Shown piece after piece: positions 56,645-64,000 of a DNA stretch of 64,000 nt. The position numbers were made by a program, and so were the translations under genes. Source of the stretch: Bacteroidota bacterium. Its GTDB lineage: Bacteria; Bacteroidota; Bacteroidia; 2-12-FULL-35-15. Location: the NCBI GenBank assembly GCA_947469885.1, contig CANIQT010000011.1:1-64000 (forward strand). The letters run 5' to 3'. The notes under the pieces are model-generated. The model searched no databases and was not told the DNA's origin. It saw only the letters and a program-made list of their open reading frames with translations. Position 1 is the first letter of the stretch; every line of letters begins with the position of its first letter.

Positions 56645-56652
56645 TACTTTTG
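56645..56652 (+). promoter_or_regulatory. Bacteroidota -7 box (TACTTTTG) inside the longer GH18 frame
   Basis: TACTTTTG falls within the codons following ATG 56641, so transcription would begin after that ATG. This argues for the start at 56683. Confidence 0.6.
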
Positions 56653-56682
56653 AAAACTTTATTCCGAATCAGAAACAAACAA

Positions 56683-57777
56683 ATGGTGATTCATAAACCT
56701 ATTTTATTTTACATACTGCTGCTGGTTATTTTTGGCTGTCTTAATGTGTATGCTCAAACATCGTCAGGTTTTCGAGTGGTGGGCTATTATTGCGGTACTA
56801 CTATTCCTGTTGATAGTTTCGAAACCAATAAACTTACTCATCTTATTTTTTGTTTCGGTGGTTTAAATGGAAACCGTTTCAGCATTCACTCTGCCAAAGA
56901 CAGTGCTACTATTAAACAAATGGTGGAACTGAAAAGCAAAAATTCTACACTAAAAATAATGCTAAGCCTTGGTGGCTGGGGTGGCTGCAAAACCTGCTCT
57001 GATGTGTTTAATTCGGACAAAGGAAGAAAAGAATTTGCAACATCAGTGAAACAACTTTCTGATTATTTTAAAACAGATGGAATAGATTTGGATTGGGAAT
57101 ATCCTGCAATTAAAGGTGTTCCGGGGCACACGTACAGAGTTGAAGACCGCACCAATTTTACTTCATTACTCAAAGAATTGAGAACAACAAATGGTAAACA
57201 ATTCGAAATAAGCTTTGCTGCGGGTGGTTTTACAACATACATTGATTCGTCAATCGAATGGAAAGAAGTAATAAAATATACTGACTTTATCAACATCATG
57301 TCGTACGACTTGGTGCATGGATACAGCGTTATTAGCGGACATCACACACCATTGTATTCTACTTCTCAACAAAAAGAGTCAACAGACAATGCCGTGCAAA
57401 TGCTTTTGAAAGCAGGAGTTCCGGCTAATAAATTAGTGATTGGTGCGGCTTTTTATGGACGTTATTTTAAGATTGAAGAAGGCAGCAAAGTAGATTTGTA
57501 CATGCCTTGTAAATTTTCGCATGGCTTCTCTTCCAAGTATAGCAGTGATTCATTGTCAGTGGAAAATGGATTTGAAAAACATTGGGACGATGTGGCAAAA
57601 GCACCTTACGCTATCAATACCAAACGGAGATTGCTTGCCACTTATGACAATGAACAATCAATTGCTTTAAAAACAAAATATGCTGTAAAAAATAAATTGG
57701 GTGGAATTATGTTTTGGCAGTTATATGATGACAAGTTTCACGATGGCTTACTCGAAACCATTAACAAGAATAAATAA
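56683..57777 (+). CDS. Secreted glycoside hydrolase family 18 protein (chitinase-like)
   Basis: A 364-residue enzyme from ATG 56683 (MVIHKPILFYILLLVIFG), which gives a proper signal peptide ending near VYAQ and lies downstream of the -7 box at 56645. The GH18 signature DGIDLDWEYP is complete, with E139 as the acid/base and D135 and D137 assisting. KIMLSLGGWGG, NIMSYDLVHG and GGIMFWQLYDD give the other barrel strands. It should hydrolyse chitin or another N-acetylglucosamine polymer. No T9SS tail is present, so it probably stays in the periplasm or uses another route. Confidence 0.92.
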   Translation: MVIHKPILFYILLLVIFGCLNVYAQTSSGFRVVGYYCGTTIPVDSFETNKLTHLIFCFGGLNGNRFSIHSAKDSATIKQMVELKSKNSTLKIMLSLGGWGGCKTCSDVFNSDKGRKEFATSVKQLSDYFKTDGIDLDWEYPAIKGVPGHTYRVEDRTNFTSLLKELRTTNGKQFEISFAAGGFTTYIDSSIEWKEVIKYTDFINIMSYDLVHGYSVISGHHTPLYSTSQQKESTDNAVQMLLKAGVPANKLVIGAAFYGRYFKIEEGSKVDLYMPCKFSHGFSSKYSSDSLSVENGFEKHWDDVAKAPYAINTKRRLLATYDNEQSIALKTKYAVKNKLGGIMFWQLYDDKFHDGLLETINKNK

Positions 57778-57857
57778 AAAATGAATTTTTTATTTTATTG
57801 TTTGCCTTTTATTTGATCTAACGATTCTTTCATCTCTTCCATTTTTAATAATAACTC

Positions 57858-58031
57858 CTAGTTTGCTTTCGAATATTTATATTTCATCATTATTAATTTA
57901 ATAGAAACTAAAAGCACTCCGGCTTCCAAAAGTAGTTCGTGAGTAAAGCCTTTAACAATGGATGCCACAACAAACAGAACAATGGTTACAGCAATGATGG
58001 CTGCATTGGCGAAGTCAACAAATTTTTTCAT
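57858..58031 (-). CDS. Small membrane protein, possibly ended early by a TAG
   Basis: A 57-residue frame begins ATG 58031 (MKKFVDFANAAIIAVTIVLF) with two hydrophobic segments (about 8-26 and 33-49) and a basic end (MMKYKYSKAN). It stops at TAG 57858-57860. The same frame then runs on for 20 more codons (ELLLKMEEMKESLDQIKGKQ) to TAA 57795-57797, and this extension is a plausible amphipathic helix. A CAG-to-TAG change would convert a 78-residue protein to 57. It is too short to recognise a family. The charge pattern and the coding-like extension support a real gene. Confidence 0.6.
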   Translation of the reverse strand: MKKFVDFANAAIIAVTIVLFVVASIVKGFTHELLLEAGVLLVSIKLIMMKYKYSKAN

Positions 58032-58094
58032 GTTTTTTCATTAATTATTTTCCTGACAAATGTACTTTATTTCCTTTACATTTTGTTTCACAAA

Positions 58095-58173
58095 AAAACT
58101 CACTGCTTTGATGCTTGCGGAGAAGGTTACTGTGTAACCAACGCTTATCCATTTACATCAATCAGTGAGTTTT
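58095..58173. repeat. Inverted repeat with nested hairpin
   Basis: AAAACTCACTG (58095-58105) pairs with CAGTGAGTTTT (58163-58173), extended by TTGATG with CATCAA. The interior contains GGTTAC-TGT-GTAACC (58125-58139). It directly adjoins the MITE-like element. Confidence 0.75.
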
Positions 58174-58178
58174 ACTTT

Positions 58179-58301
58179 AGGGCAGTCCTAAAAATTGCTT
58201 TTTTGTCGTTAGTCTTCATTTTTAATTTACTCATTTACAAATGTAAACTCCGTAAATAAAAACTTGTCTGCCTAAAAAAATCTAATTTTTAGAACTGCCC
58301 T
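58179..58301. mobile_element. MITE-like element, 123 bp
   Basis: Terminal inverted repeats of 18 bp (58179-58196 AGGGCAGTCCTAAAAATT and 58284-58301) match at 17 of 18 positions and begin with AGGGCAGT. There is no open frame inside. TTTACT occurs on both sides (58171-58176 and 58301-58306), though not in perfect target-duplication register. It resembles non-autonomous DNA transposons; the parent family is not identified. Confidence 0.55.
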
Positions 58302-58309
58302 TTACTAAA

Positions 58310-59227
58310 TCAGACGTGAATAAGAACATAATCACGTTTGATGGTTTTACCGGGAGCAAAATGAACAAATGGTTCAAAGATTGAAACATAATCAGCATGC
58401 TCGACAAGAATATCGTAATCATCGGGTCTTACATAGGTGATTGGGATTTTTCCTGTACTTGTAGCTTTGATTAAATAATCCACTAAAGTGGTACCAGTTT
58501 TCATTAATTTGATAGTTGTAGCAGGTATGGCAACTGCAAGACTATCTTTGGTAGTTCCTTTGATTTTGGTGTGAATTTTACCAAGATCAATGATTTCACG
58601 GGCTTTGAAATACCTGCGAACAAATTCGGATTGAGCAGATAAAAGGGTGTTGACCATTCTATCCATAAAATCGTGGAACTGTACATCAAGAATATTACGA
58701 ATTAATAGCTTGATTTGAATAACAGCGTTTGATTTAGCAACGGTTGCCTGACGAGGATTCTGAATTGAAAGATTGTAAAGTGTGATTGCAGAAAGCAAGT
58801 CGGAAACGTCAGTTGCAGTGATACCATAGTTTACTACTGTAAGGATGTTGTCGTTAGCAGCGGTGTAAATGGTTTGGCAGAATACGGATATTTCTTCTTT
58901 TGCTAATCTATCAAAATAAGAAATGGTGTGATTTACTTTGGTGGCAAGGGTAAGGTTGCCAACAGAGATAGCATAAGGATAAACGGCATTGGCACATTTG
59001 AAGCCAAGGTCTGTCATTACCTTACGGAGCGCAATGGTATCGAGGGTTACGCCCCTAGTTCCATTTTGAACGATTTGGTCATACTGGTCAATTAATATGA
59101 CTTTATTTTTAACTGTTAGCAATACTGGCGCGAATGCTTTGATTGGCGAGGTGATTGCTGTGCTACCGTCACAAAGCGTAATTGTGGTGCGGATAGCATT
59201 TACCTGATTTCTTGATCTTAAGTCCAT
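58310..59227 (-). CDS. Unrecognised helical protein, array-associated (paralogue 2)
   Basis: A 305-residue soluble protein, no signal peptide. Residues about 30-215 are helical in the order LLTVKNKVILIDQYDQI, ALRKVMTDLGFKCANAVYPYA, HTISYFDRLAKEEISVFCQTIY, VNYGITATDVSDLLSAI and VRRYFKAREI. The last third is beta-rich and ends APGKTIKRDYVLIHV. This pattern fits a family of Bacteroidota proteins that I have seen only as hypothetical. It aligns by eye with the protein at 24700-25623, including the -PGK- ending. A 21-bp array begins 129 bp before its start codon, and an ECF sigma factor gene lies upstream on the same strand. Function unknown. Confidence 0.75.
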   Translation of the reverse strand: MDLRSRNQVNAIRTTITLCDGSTAITSPIKAFAPVLLTVKNKVILIDQYDQIVQNGTRGVTLDTIALRKVMTDLGFKCANAVYPYAISVGNLTLATKVNHTISYFDRLAKEEISVFCQTIYTAANDNILTVVNYGITATDVSDLLSAITLYNLSIQNPRQATVAKSNAVIQIKLLIRNILDVQFHDFMDRMVNTLLSAQSEFVRRYFKAREIIDLGKIHTKIKGTTKDSLAVAIPATTIKLMKTGTTLVDYLIKATSTGKIPITYVRPDDYDILVEHADYVSIFEPFVHFAPGKTIKRDYVLIHV

Positions 59228-59817
59228 TTTATTTTATTTTAATTTATACTACGAATAACGAATTTTCACGAATAACGAATGAGGTCCTTCACTTCGACAA
59301 ACTCAGTGCTGGCTTAACTCTGGATGACAACTAATGGGTGGAGATTTGTTGAATTGTAACGTTATCGACCGCGTTTGCAACTGTGCAGACGGAAGCTGTA
59401 CTAATGCACTCATTGGCTGTGTTAATGAAGACAGTGACTGAGAATGTGCATTTGTTGTTTGAAAGACTGAGCACAATGATTGAAGGGTGGTGTGAATTGA
59501 TTGCATTGATGCACACAGTAACTGTAATTGTGCATACATTGATTGTTTAACGGGGCTCCATTTGTGAAAGCAGGAGCACAATGGTTGAAAGACTGTGAAT
59601 GGTATGTGAATTGTTTCGATTTTCAACTGTTTGGTTGCATAAGTTGATTGAAAGCCTGTGTGATTTGTAAAATACCTGTTTGAAAGGAACTCTACGAAGG
59701 AGAAAAATGATTTTATTATGGGTATTCTTGATTGCGTTTGCATTTGATTTATTTTTTTGATTCGATTTGTTTTAATTATGAGAGGACTATATGTCCCTTT
59801 ATATATAAATCCCGAAA
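59228..59817. other. Intergenic region carrying a 21-bp array
   Basis: A 590-bp gap. ACGAATAACGAATTTTCACG microrepeats (59248-59279) and a dispersed repeat containing TCCTTCACTTCGACAAACTC (59283-59330) precede the array (59357-59650). After the array come AT-rich bases without a gene. A frame on the minus strand (59303-59743) reads heptads starting with Gln because the unit is 21 bp; I do not support it as a gene. Confidence 0.65.
59357..59650. repeat. 21-bp tandem array, fourteen degenerate copies
   Basis: Fourteen consecutive 21-bp blocks without an indel, nearly all ending TTG, CTG or GTG. Many contain TGTGCA or TGCAC in the middle and GATTG at the end, for example TAATTGTGCATACATTGATTG without its last base. 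Sequence is much more degenerate than in the other two arrays, yet the phase is kept. It lies between the ECF sigma gene and the start of the gene at 58310-59227. Confidence 0.85.
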
Positions 59818-60426
59818 CTAGTGAAAATACGTTTTTTTTCGGGCTAAAATAAATGCGTTCATTGAATTCAGTATTTCTTTCTTAATTTTAGAGTACCGGC
59901 TGGAAGCCTCTTTTTCAGTGATGTCTACGAGGTCTCCAATTATTTTGAATGATTTATTTTTTATAATCCTGAGGGTAATTATTTTTTTATCCTTTCGTGA
60001 TAATTTTCGTAAAAGTTTGCGCAAAAATTTCTTGTTTTCATCGGTTTGTAATGCCATTTCTTCGTCATTACTGTTGTCTTCCATTGGCAGGAGGTCGCGT
60101 AAATCATTTGCTTTTTCGGTGCTGTTTGGGTTGTTATCTCTAATATGGGCGGCACAATGCCATGCTGTTACCTTGAGCCAGCCGGCTATGGTAGGGATTT
60201 TTTTGTACCTGCGTGCATTGATTGCGTTAAGAAACTTAATGAAGGCTTGCTGAGTGGCTTCCTGGGCTTCATCGTGGTTGTTTAAAATTTTGAAACAAGA
60301 CAGATAAATGATGTTCTGGTATTGATTCATGATTTGGGCGAAGGCAAGTTTGTCGCCATTTCTGTGTTTTTCAACGAGGTCGGAATCTCTAAGATTGTCG
60401 GCTGCTCTTTTTTGTTCTTTGTTCAT
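59818..60426 (-). CDS. ECF-type RNA polymerase sigma factor
   Basis: A 202-residue sigma-70 family protein of ECF size. Region 2 is at about 25-95 (LAFAQIMNQYQNIIYLSCFKIL, DEAQEATQQAFIKFLNAI, TIAGWLKVTAWHCAAHIRD). Region 4 is at about 135-190 (LRKLSRKDKKIITLRIIKNKSFKIIGDLVDITEKEASSRYSKIKKEI). No anti-sigma gene is adjacent. The gene downstream on the same strand is the array-associated unknown protein, after 590 bp that include the 21-bp array. The regulon is unknown. Confidence 0.9.
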   Translation of the reverse strand: MNKEQKRAADNLRDSDLVEKHRNGDKLAFAQIMNQYQNIIYLSCFKILNNHDEAQEATQQAFIKFLNAINARRYKKIPTIAGWLKVTAWHCAAHIRDNNPNSTEKANDLRDLLPMEDNSNDEEMALQTDENKKFLRKLLRKLSRKDKKIITLRIIKNKSFKIIGDLVDITEKEASSRYSKIKKEILNSMNAFILARKKTYFH

Positions 60427-60983
60427 TTTTTGGGATGGTTACTAATAAACGAATTAATACTAATTTACTAAATGATAGTAATAATTAACTTACCCCGAAT
60501 GAACGGGATTGACAGCAGACAAGAAAGAACCGAGAGCCCTTATAAACGGGAATGGTTAATGGTTACTAATTAATGGTTACTAATAAACTAATTCTTCAGA
60601 GAAGAACAGGTGAAAACTAATTTACTAAAAATTTAATGGTTAAATAAGCGTACTGATTTTTTGATGTTTACTGTTTGTAGGGGTGTTTCATGCGGGTAGG
60701 GATTTTAGATTTCAAATTACAGATTACAGATTTGCAGATTACAGATTTGCAGATTACAGATTGTTGTTTGAATAGTTTTACGCAGATTTTTTAGTTGGGT
60801 TTCGTTTTTTTGAAATTATTTTTTTAATATCGTAAAAGGCGCAACAACCGTGCCAAAGAGAGATTAAAATAAATTAATACAAAGCCCTGCAATAGTTAAA
60901 CTAATTAATATTACTATTGCAGTATGATTACAATCCTCTTAAATAGTATTCTCTTTCCATTAGCTATTGTAATTATTAAATTG

Positions 60984-61013
60984 CACCGCACCGCACCGCA
61001 CCGCACCGCACCG
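60984..61013. repeat. CACCG pentanucleotide repeat, six copies
   Basis: Six perfect tandem copies of CACCG, followed by CA. A five-base unit changes length by slippage and is GC-rich in an AT-rich gap. It lies 182 bp before the start of the large secreted protein. Confidence 0.9.
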
Positions 61014-61047
61014 CAACCTATATACTAAATTATTTTTATTTTTTAAT

Positions 61048-61082
61048 AAAGCCCATTCGTGTTTTGCGTTTGGGCTTTTTTT
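61048..61082 (+). terminator. Orphan rho-independent terminator
   Basis: AAAGCCCA (61048-61055) and TGGGCTTT (61071-61078) form a perfect 8-bp stem with a 15-nt loop and T-run. There is no plus-strand gene upstream within 770 bp. Confidence 0.75.
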
Positions 61083-61085
61083 ATT

Positions 61086-61101
61086 CCCCTCTCGAGAGGG
61101 G
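61086..61101. repeat. 16-bp palindrome of the dispersed CCCCTCTC family
   Basis: CCCCTCTCGAGAGGGG followed by TTAGGGGTG. The same building blocks occur at 28963-29006, so it is a member of a dispersed repeat. Confidence 0.7.
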
Positions 61102-61194
61102 TTAGGGGTGTGTTTTACATCAACAAACAAATTTTCAATTCTCTAAATCTCTATTTCAACAAATCACTAATTAATTAATCTAACCTAAAACAAA

Positions 61195-64000
61195 ATGAAA
61201 ACAAAAAAAATTATTTTAATGCTCGCCTGTATATTATTTATAGGAGCGGGAGCAAAAGCACAGACAGCACCCAATTTAGGGAGTGCCGCAACTTTTGGAT
61301 TATTATCAGGAAACACAATAAGTTCAACCGATACTGCATATATTTCTGGCGATGCTGGTGCAACAAATTCAGTGAGTAATAAAATGCTTGCCAATACTGT
61401 TTATTCGGGTGATACTATTGTTACTAATGCTTTGGCAGATTTATCAACTGCTATTTCCTTTTGCAATTCTCAAACTGGAGATACAATAAGCGGTTCGCTT
61501 GAGGGACAAACATTACCATCAGGGGTGTATCAAATAGTTGGCAATGCAATATTGAATGGAACTTTAACTTTAACAGGAGATACTAATTCTGTTTTTATTT
61601 TTAATATTTCTGATTCGTTAATTGTTCTAAGTAATTCCTATATTTCAAATGGAGATGTAAGACAGGAAAATATTTACTGGAATGTAACGAAGAGTGCTGT
61701 ATTAAAAAGCACAATTAATTTTAATGGAATTGTTATGACAGATGAACAAAGTAGTACAGATTTATTTAATACCGGTACAACAGCACTTTTATGCATAAGC
61801 AATATCATTATTGCTGTATCTAATTCAACTAATGGAGATAATGTTTTCTTTTCCAGAAATATTTTATTATTATCATTACTTCAACCACTAACAGGCTGCA
61901 CTGTATTACCAGGTTGTAATTTGGTTAACAATCCCGGATTTGAAAACTACACAGGGAATCTTTGTACCTCAACAGCTAATTCTGTTAATTGGGGAATTGC
62001 TGATTGCTGGTCAAATCCTAACAATGCCGTAAGTGCGATATACACAACTCCTGATATTTTTAATATTTTATGCAATGGACAATATAATGGCATCCCAATT
62101 AATGTTTGGGGGAATCAAGCTGCTGCGGCAAGTGCAGCTGTATCCGGAACTAACGGTTATGGAGGTGTAATTTCTTATGCACCTAATGTACCTAACTTTA
62201 GAGAATATCTGCAAGGACAATTAAAAACTCCTTTGCAAGCAGGACATTGTTATTATTTTGAAATGTATGTTAGTAAAAGTAACGCTAGTAGATTTAGCAT
62301 AGACCATTTTGGTGCTTATTTTTATACTGGTGCTTTGGCAGGTTTACCTCCAAATAATATTGCTGTCGCACCTCAAATTGAACACACAGTAGGTTTAATA
62401 GGTACAGGATGGTCCGTTATTTCTGGTACAATAATAGGGGCTGGTCAGAACTATTTTTCGATTGGAAATTTTAGAAATGACCTTGGAAGTGGGGCAACTG
62501 TAACAAATACTAATTCCAGTCACTTTGAATCTTATATTTATGTCGACAATGTAGTGGTAACAGAAATTGGAGTTAGCGCAGGAGCAGATGTAACAATAGT
62601 TTGCCCGCAATCGACCCCTTTACAAGCTACACTTACGGGATGTCCGGGTACAGGTTACACTTATAGTTGGTCTCCAACAACAGGTTTAAGCAATCCCAAC
62701 ACTGCTAATCCGGTTGCATCACCTGGGGTTACTACAACTTATACTGTGACTGTATCAACATTAAATGGTGCGTGCAGTGTTACTGATGCAGTAATTGTTA
62801 CAGTAACTGGAGGTCCCACAGTGACAGTGAACTCACCAACTATATGTGCCGGACAAACAGTAACCTTAACTGCAAATGGTGCTGCTACCTATACTTGGGC
62901 GGGAGCAATTCCAGCAGGGGGAAATACTGCTGTGGCAGCACCTACAACTACCACTAATTACACTGTTACTGGAACAACTAACGGTTGTTCCAGCACTGCC
63001 GTGGCAACAGTTACTGTAAATCCCTTACCAAGTGTTACCGTAAACTCACCAACAACATTATGCCCGGGGCAAACAGTAACTTTAACTGCAAGTGGAGCTA
63101 CTACTTATACGTGGAGTGCGGGAGCAACACCAACAGGAGCAAATACCGCTGATGTTGCACCAACTACTACAACAACCTATACAGTTACAGGCACAACAAA
63201 CGGATGTAGCGGCACTGCTGTTGCAACCGTCACGGTAAGTTCACCTACTGTTACAGTTAACTCACCAGCAATTTGTATTGGAGCAACAGCTAATTTAGCA
63301 GCAAACGGAGCAACAAGTTATGTTTGGAGTGCAGGGGCAACTTCAACAGGGGTGAATACAGCCACTGCTTCACCAACCACAACAACAAGTTATACCGTAA
63401 CAGGAACTACCGGAAATTGCTCAAGCACTACTGTGGCAACAGTTACAGTAAATCCTTTGCCTTCGGTTGCTGTTAATTCTCCAACAATTTGTGTTGGTGG
63501 TATAGCTATATTAACTGCAAGTGGTGCTACTACTTATACATGGAGCGCAGGCGCAACATCAACAGGTGTAACTACTGCTACAGCATCGCCAGTTACAACT
63601 ACTACTTATACTGTAACTGGAACTACAGGAAATTGTTCAAATACTGCTGTGGCAACTGTTACCATTGGTTCTGGTCCTACGGTTGCCGTAAATTCACCTC
63701 CTCCTATTTGTCCCGGACAATCAGTTACACTAACAGCAGTCGGGGCAACCTCATACACATGGAGTGCAGGTGTCACTTCCACTGGGGTAAACACTGCTAC
63801 TGCATCACCAGCTACAACTACAAGTTATACTATAACAGGTACAACAAATGGTTGTATAGGTACTGCCGTGGAAACCGTTACAGTAAGCACTACGTGCTGT
63901 TTTAACGGAACTGCTAATTTTAATTATCAAAGTACTACCGATATGATTTCTCAGGGAGTTTCAACAGGAACTGGTTTTACAACAGCAACAAATCAAACTT
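61195..64000 (+). CDS. Large secreted protein with DUF3494 (ice-binding-like) domain and Ig-like repeats, 3' end outside window
   Basis: An open frame of 935 codons runs off the window without a stop. It starts with a signal peptide (MKTKKIILMLACILFIGAGA, cleaved near KAQ). Residues about 26-225 match DUF3494, the ice-binding/antifreeze beta-solenoid fold: LGSAATFGLLSGNTISSTD, ISGDAGA, LADLSTAISFCN, LPSGVYQIVGNAILNGTLTL, DSVFIFNI-like and NIYWNV segments. About 240-470 is a NNPGFENY jelly-roll-like domain similar to the protein at 11238. Then one PKD-like domain and five Ig-like repeats of about 72 residues follow, with PT(I/T)C.GQTVTL, YTWSAGA and TVTGTTNGC. A T9SS tail is expected beyond the window end. 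Confidence 0.88.
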   Translation, partial: MKTKKIILMLACILFIGAGAKAQTAPNLGSAATFGLLSGNTISSTDTAYISGDAGATNSVSNKMLANTVYSGDTIVTNALADLSTAISFCNSQTGDTISGSLEGQTLPSGVYQIVGNAILNGTLTLTGDTNSVFIFNISDSLIVLSNSYISNGDVRQENIYWNVTKSAVLKSTINFNGIVMTDEQSSTDLFNTGTTALLCISNIIIAVSNSTNGDNVFFSRNILLLSLLQPLTGCTVLPGCNLVNNPGFENYTGNLCTSTANSVNWGIADCWSNPNNAVSAIYTTPDIFNILCNGQYNGIPINVWGNQAAAASAAVSGTNGYGGVISYAPNVPNFREYLQGQLKTPLQAGHCYYFEMYVSKSNASRFSIDHFGAYFYTGALAGLPPNNIAVAPQIEHTVGLIGTGWSVISGTIIGAGQNYFSIGNFRNDLGSGATVTNTNSSHFESYIYVDNVVVTEIGVSAGADVTIVCPQSTPLQATLTGCPGTGYTYSWSPTTGLSNPNTANPVASPGVTTTYTVTVSTLNGACSVTDAVIVTVTGGPTVTVNSPTICAGQTVTLTANGAATYTWAGAIPAGGNTAVAAPTTTTNYTVTGTTNGCSSTAVATVTVNPLPSVTVNSPTTLCPGQTVTLTASGATTYTWSAGATPTGANTADVAPTTTTTYTVTGTTNGCSGTAVATVTVSSPTVTVNSPAICIGATANLAANGATSYVWSAGATSTGVNTATASPTTTTSYTVTGTTGNCSSTTVATVTVNPLPSVAVNSPTICVGGIAILTASGATTYTWSAGATSTGVTTATASPVTTTTYTVTGTTGNCSNTAVATVTIGSGPTVAVNSPPPICPGQSVTLTAVGATSYTWSAGVTSTGVNTATASPATTTSYTITGTTNGCIGTAVETVTVSTTCCFNGTANFNYQSTTDMISQGVSTGTGFTTATNQT

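Larger units (their letters stand above)
57778..58309. other. Intergenic region with a small gene and inverted repeats
   Basis: A 532-bp gap between convergent GH18 and unknown genes. It holds a small minus-strand membrane-protein gene (57858-58031), an inverted repeat at 58095-58173 and a MITE-like element at 58179-58301. A plus-strand frame at 57939-58259 is taken as antisense shadow. Confidence 0.7.
60887..61082 (+). ncRNA. Candidate small RNA ending at an orphan terminator
   Basis: A hairpin with CTGCAATAGT (60887-60896) and ACTATTGCAG (60913-60922) as perfect arms, the CACCG repeat, and a terminator with AAAGCCCA/TGGGCTTT arms and T7. No promoter box is clear. This is inference from structure only. 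Confidence 0.25.
60427..61194. other. Gene-poor region with orphan terminator and simple repeat
   Basis: A 768-bp gap between divergent genes. It has AATGGTTACTAATTAATGG repeats (60547-60590), CAGATTACAGATTTG repeats (60718-60760), a 10-bp hairpin (60887-60922), a CACCG pentamer repeat (60984-61013), a terminator (61048-61082) and a CCCCTCTCGAGAGGGG palindrome (61086-61101). No protein gene is seen. A terminator without an upstream gene raises the possibility of a small RNA. Confidence 0.6.

Noticed and set aside
57939-58259. 106-codon plus-strand frame opposite the small membrane protein
   Set aside because: It crosses inverted repeats and shows a shadow composition; the minus-strand frame has a better N-terminus and hydrophobic segments.
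59303-59743. Minus-strand Gln-led heptad frame (146 codons)
   Set aside because: It extends from a dispersed repeat through the array and has no domain or signal peptide; the periodicity explains the open frame.
63489-63905. 138-codon Tyr/Asn/Cys-rich frame
   Set aside because: Out-of-frame shadow of the Ig-like repeats of the large secreted protein, whose frame stays open from 61195 to the window end.

Overview
The window is an AT-rich chromosomal segment from a free-living member of the Bacteroidota. Four things point there: many TAnnTTTG (-7) promoter boxes, almost no Shine-Dalgarno sites, type IX secretion (T9SS) proteins with C-terminal sorting tails, and typical genes such as porT next to ubiE, DUF983, DUF5522, DUF4907 and a long urocanase. 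No rRNA, tRNA, CRISPR array, prophage or complete insertion sequence was seen.

Layout. 0-3 kb: a NarL-type two-component pair whose kinase lacks its H-box, then a beta-barrel protein and a lipoprotein. 3-10.5 kb: housekeeping (DinB, aminotransferase, heptose kinase, UbiE, PorT, a COG2509 flavoprotein, a small membrane protein, a CvfB-like S1 protein). 10.5-12.3 kb: a repeat-filled gap with a 42-bp tandem array, then a T9SS client. 12.4-21.3 kb: four tandem PorE-like TPR/PD40/OmpA genes on the minus strand, one split by a nonsense codon and one without an OmpA domain. They lie downstream of a dihydrolipoamide acyltransferase (E2) and glyA. 24-26.3 kb: DUF4907, then an unrecognised minus-strand gene with a 21-bp tandem array before its start. 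26.3-36 kb: T9SS clients, including a 1555-residue protein with eleven Ig/PKD-like repeats, a YdcF protein and a predicted aminopeptidase. 36-45 kb: two unknown proteins, DUF983, a class A beta-lactamase-like hydrolase, a decayed pyrimidine-dimer glycosylase gene, a fused B12 mutase (IcmF type), TIGR00266 and GNAT proteins. 45-57.8 kb: a radical SAM protein, twin T9SS proteins, a YcaQ-like protein, citrate synthase, enolase, a D-cysteine desulfhydrase/ACC deaminase homologue, urocanase, a lipoprotein, a beta-barrel and a GH18 chitinase-like enzyme. 57.8-61.2 kb: a small membrane protein ending at a probable nonsense codon, a MITE-like element, a second unrecognised minus-strand gene with its own 21-bp array, an ECF sigma factor and a gene-poor stretch. 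61.2 kb to the end: a large secreted protein with a DUF3494 (ice-binding-like) domain, cut off by the window.

Function. PorT and the PorE-like set belong to or resemble the outer-membrane T9SS machinery, and at least five genes (probably six) encode its cargo. Citrate synthase, enolase, E2, IcmF, GlyA and HutU are scattered central-metabolism genes rather than one pathway operon.

The most unusual signal is three degenerate tandem arrays whose unit is exactly 21 bp or 42 bp with no indels, about two or four turns of B-DNA and also seven or fourteen codons. Two of them sit about 130-140 bp before the start codons of two genes (24700-25623 and 58310-59227) that look like distant paralogues by eye. 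This suggests a repeated two-part module. All family calls are from reading the sequence; no search was run.
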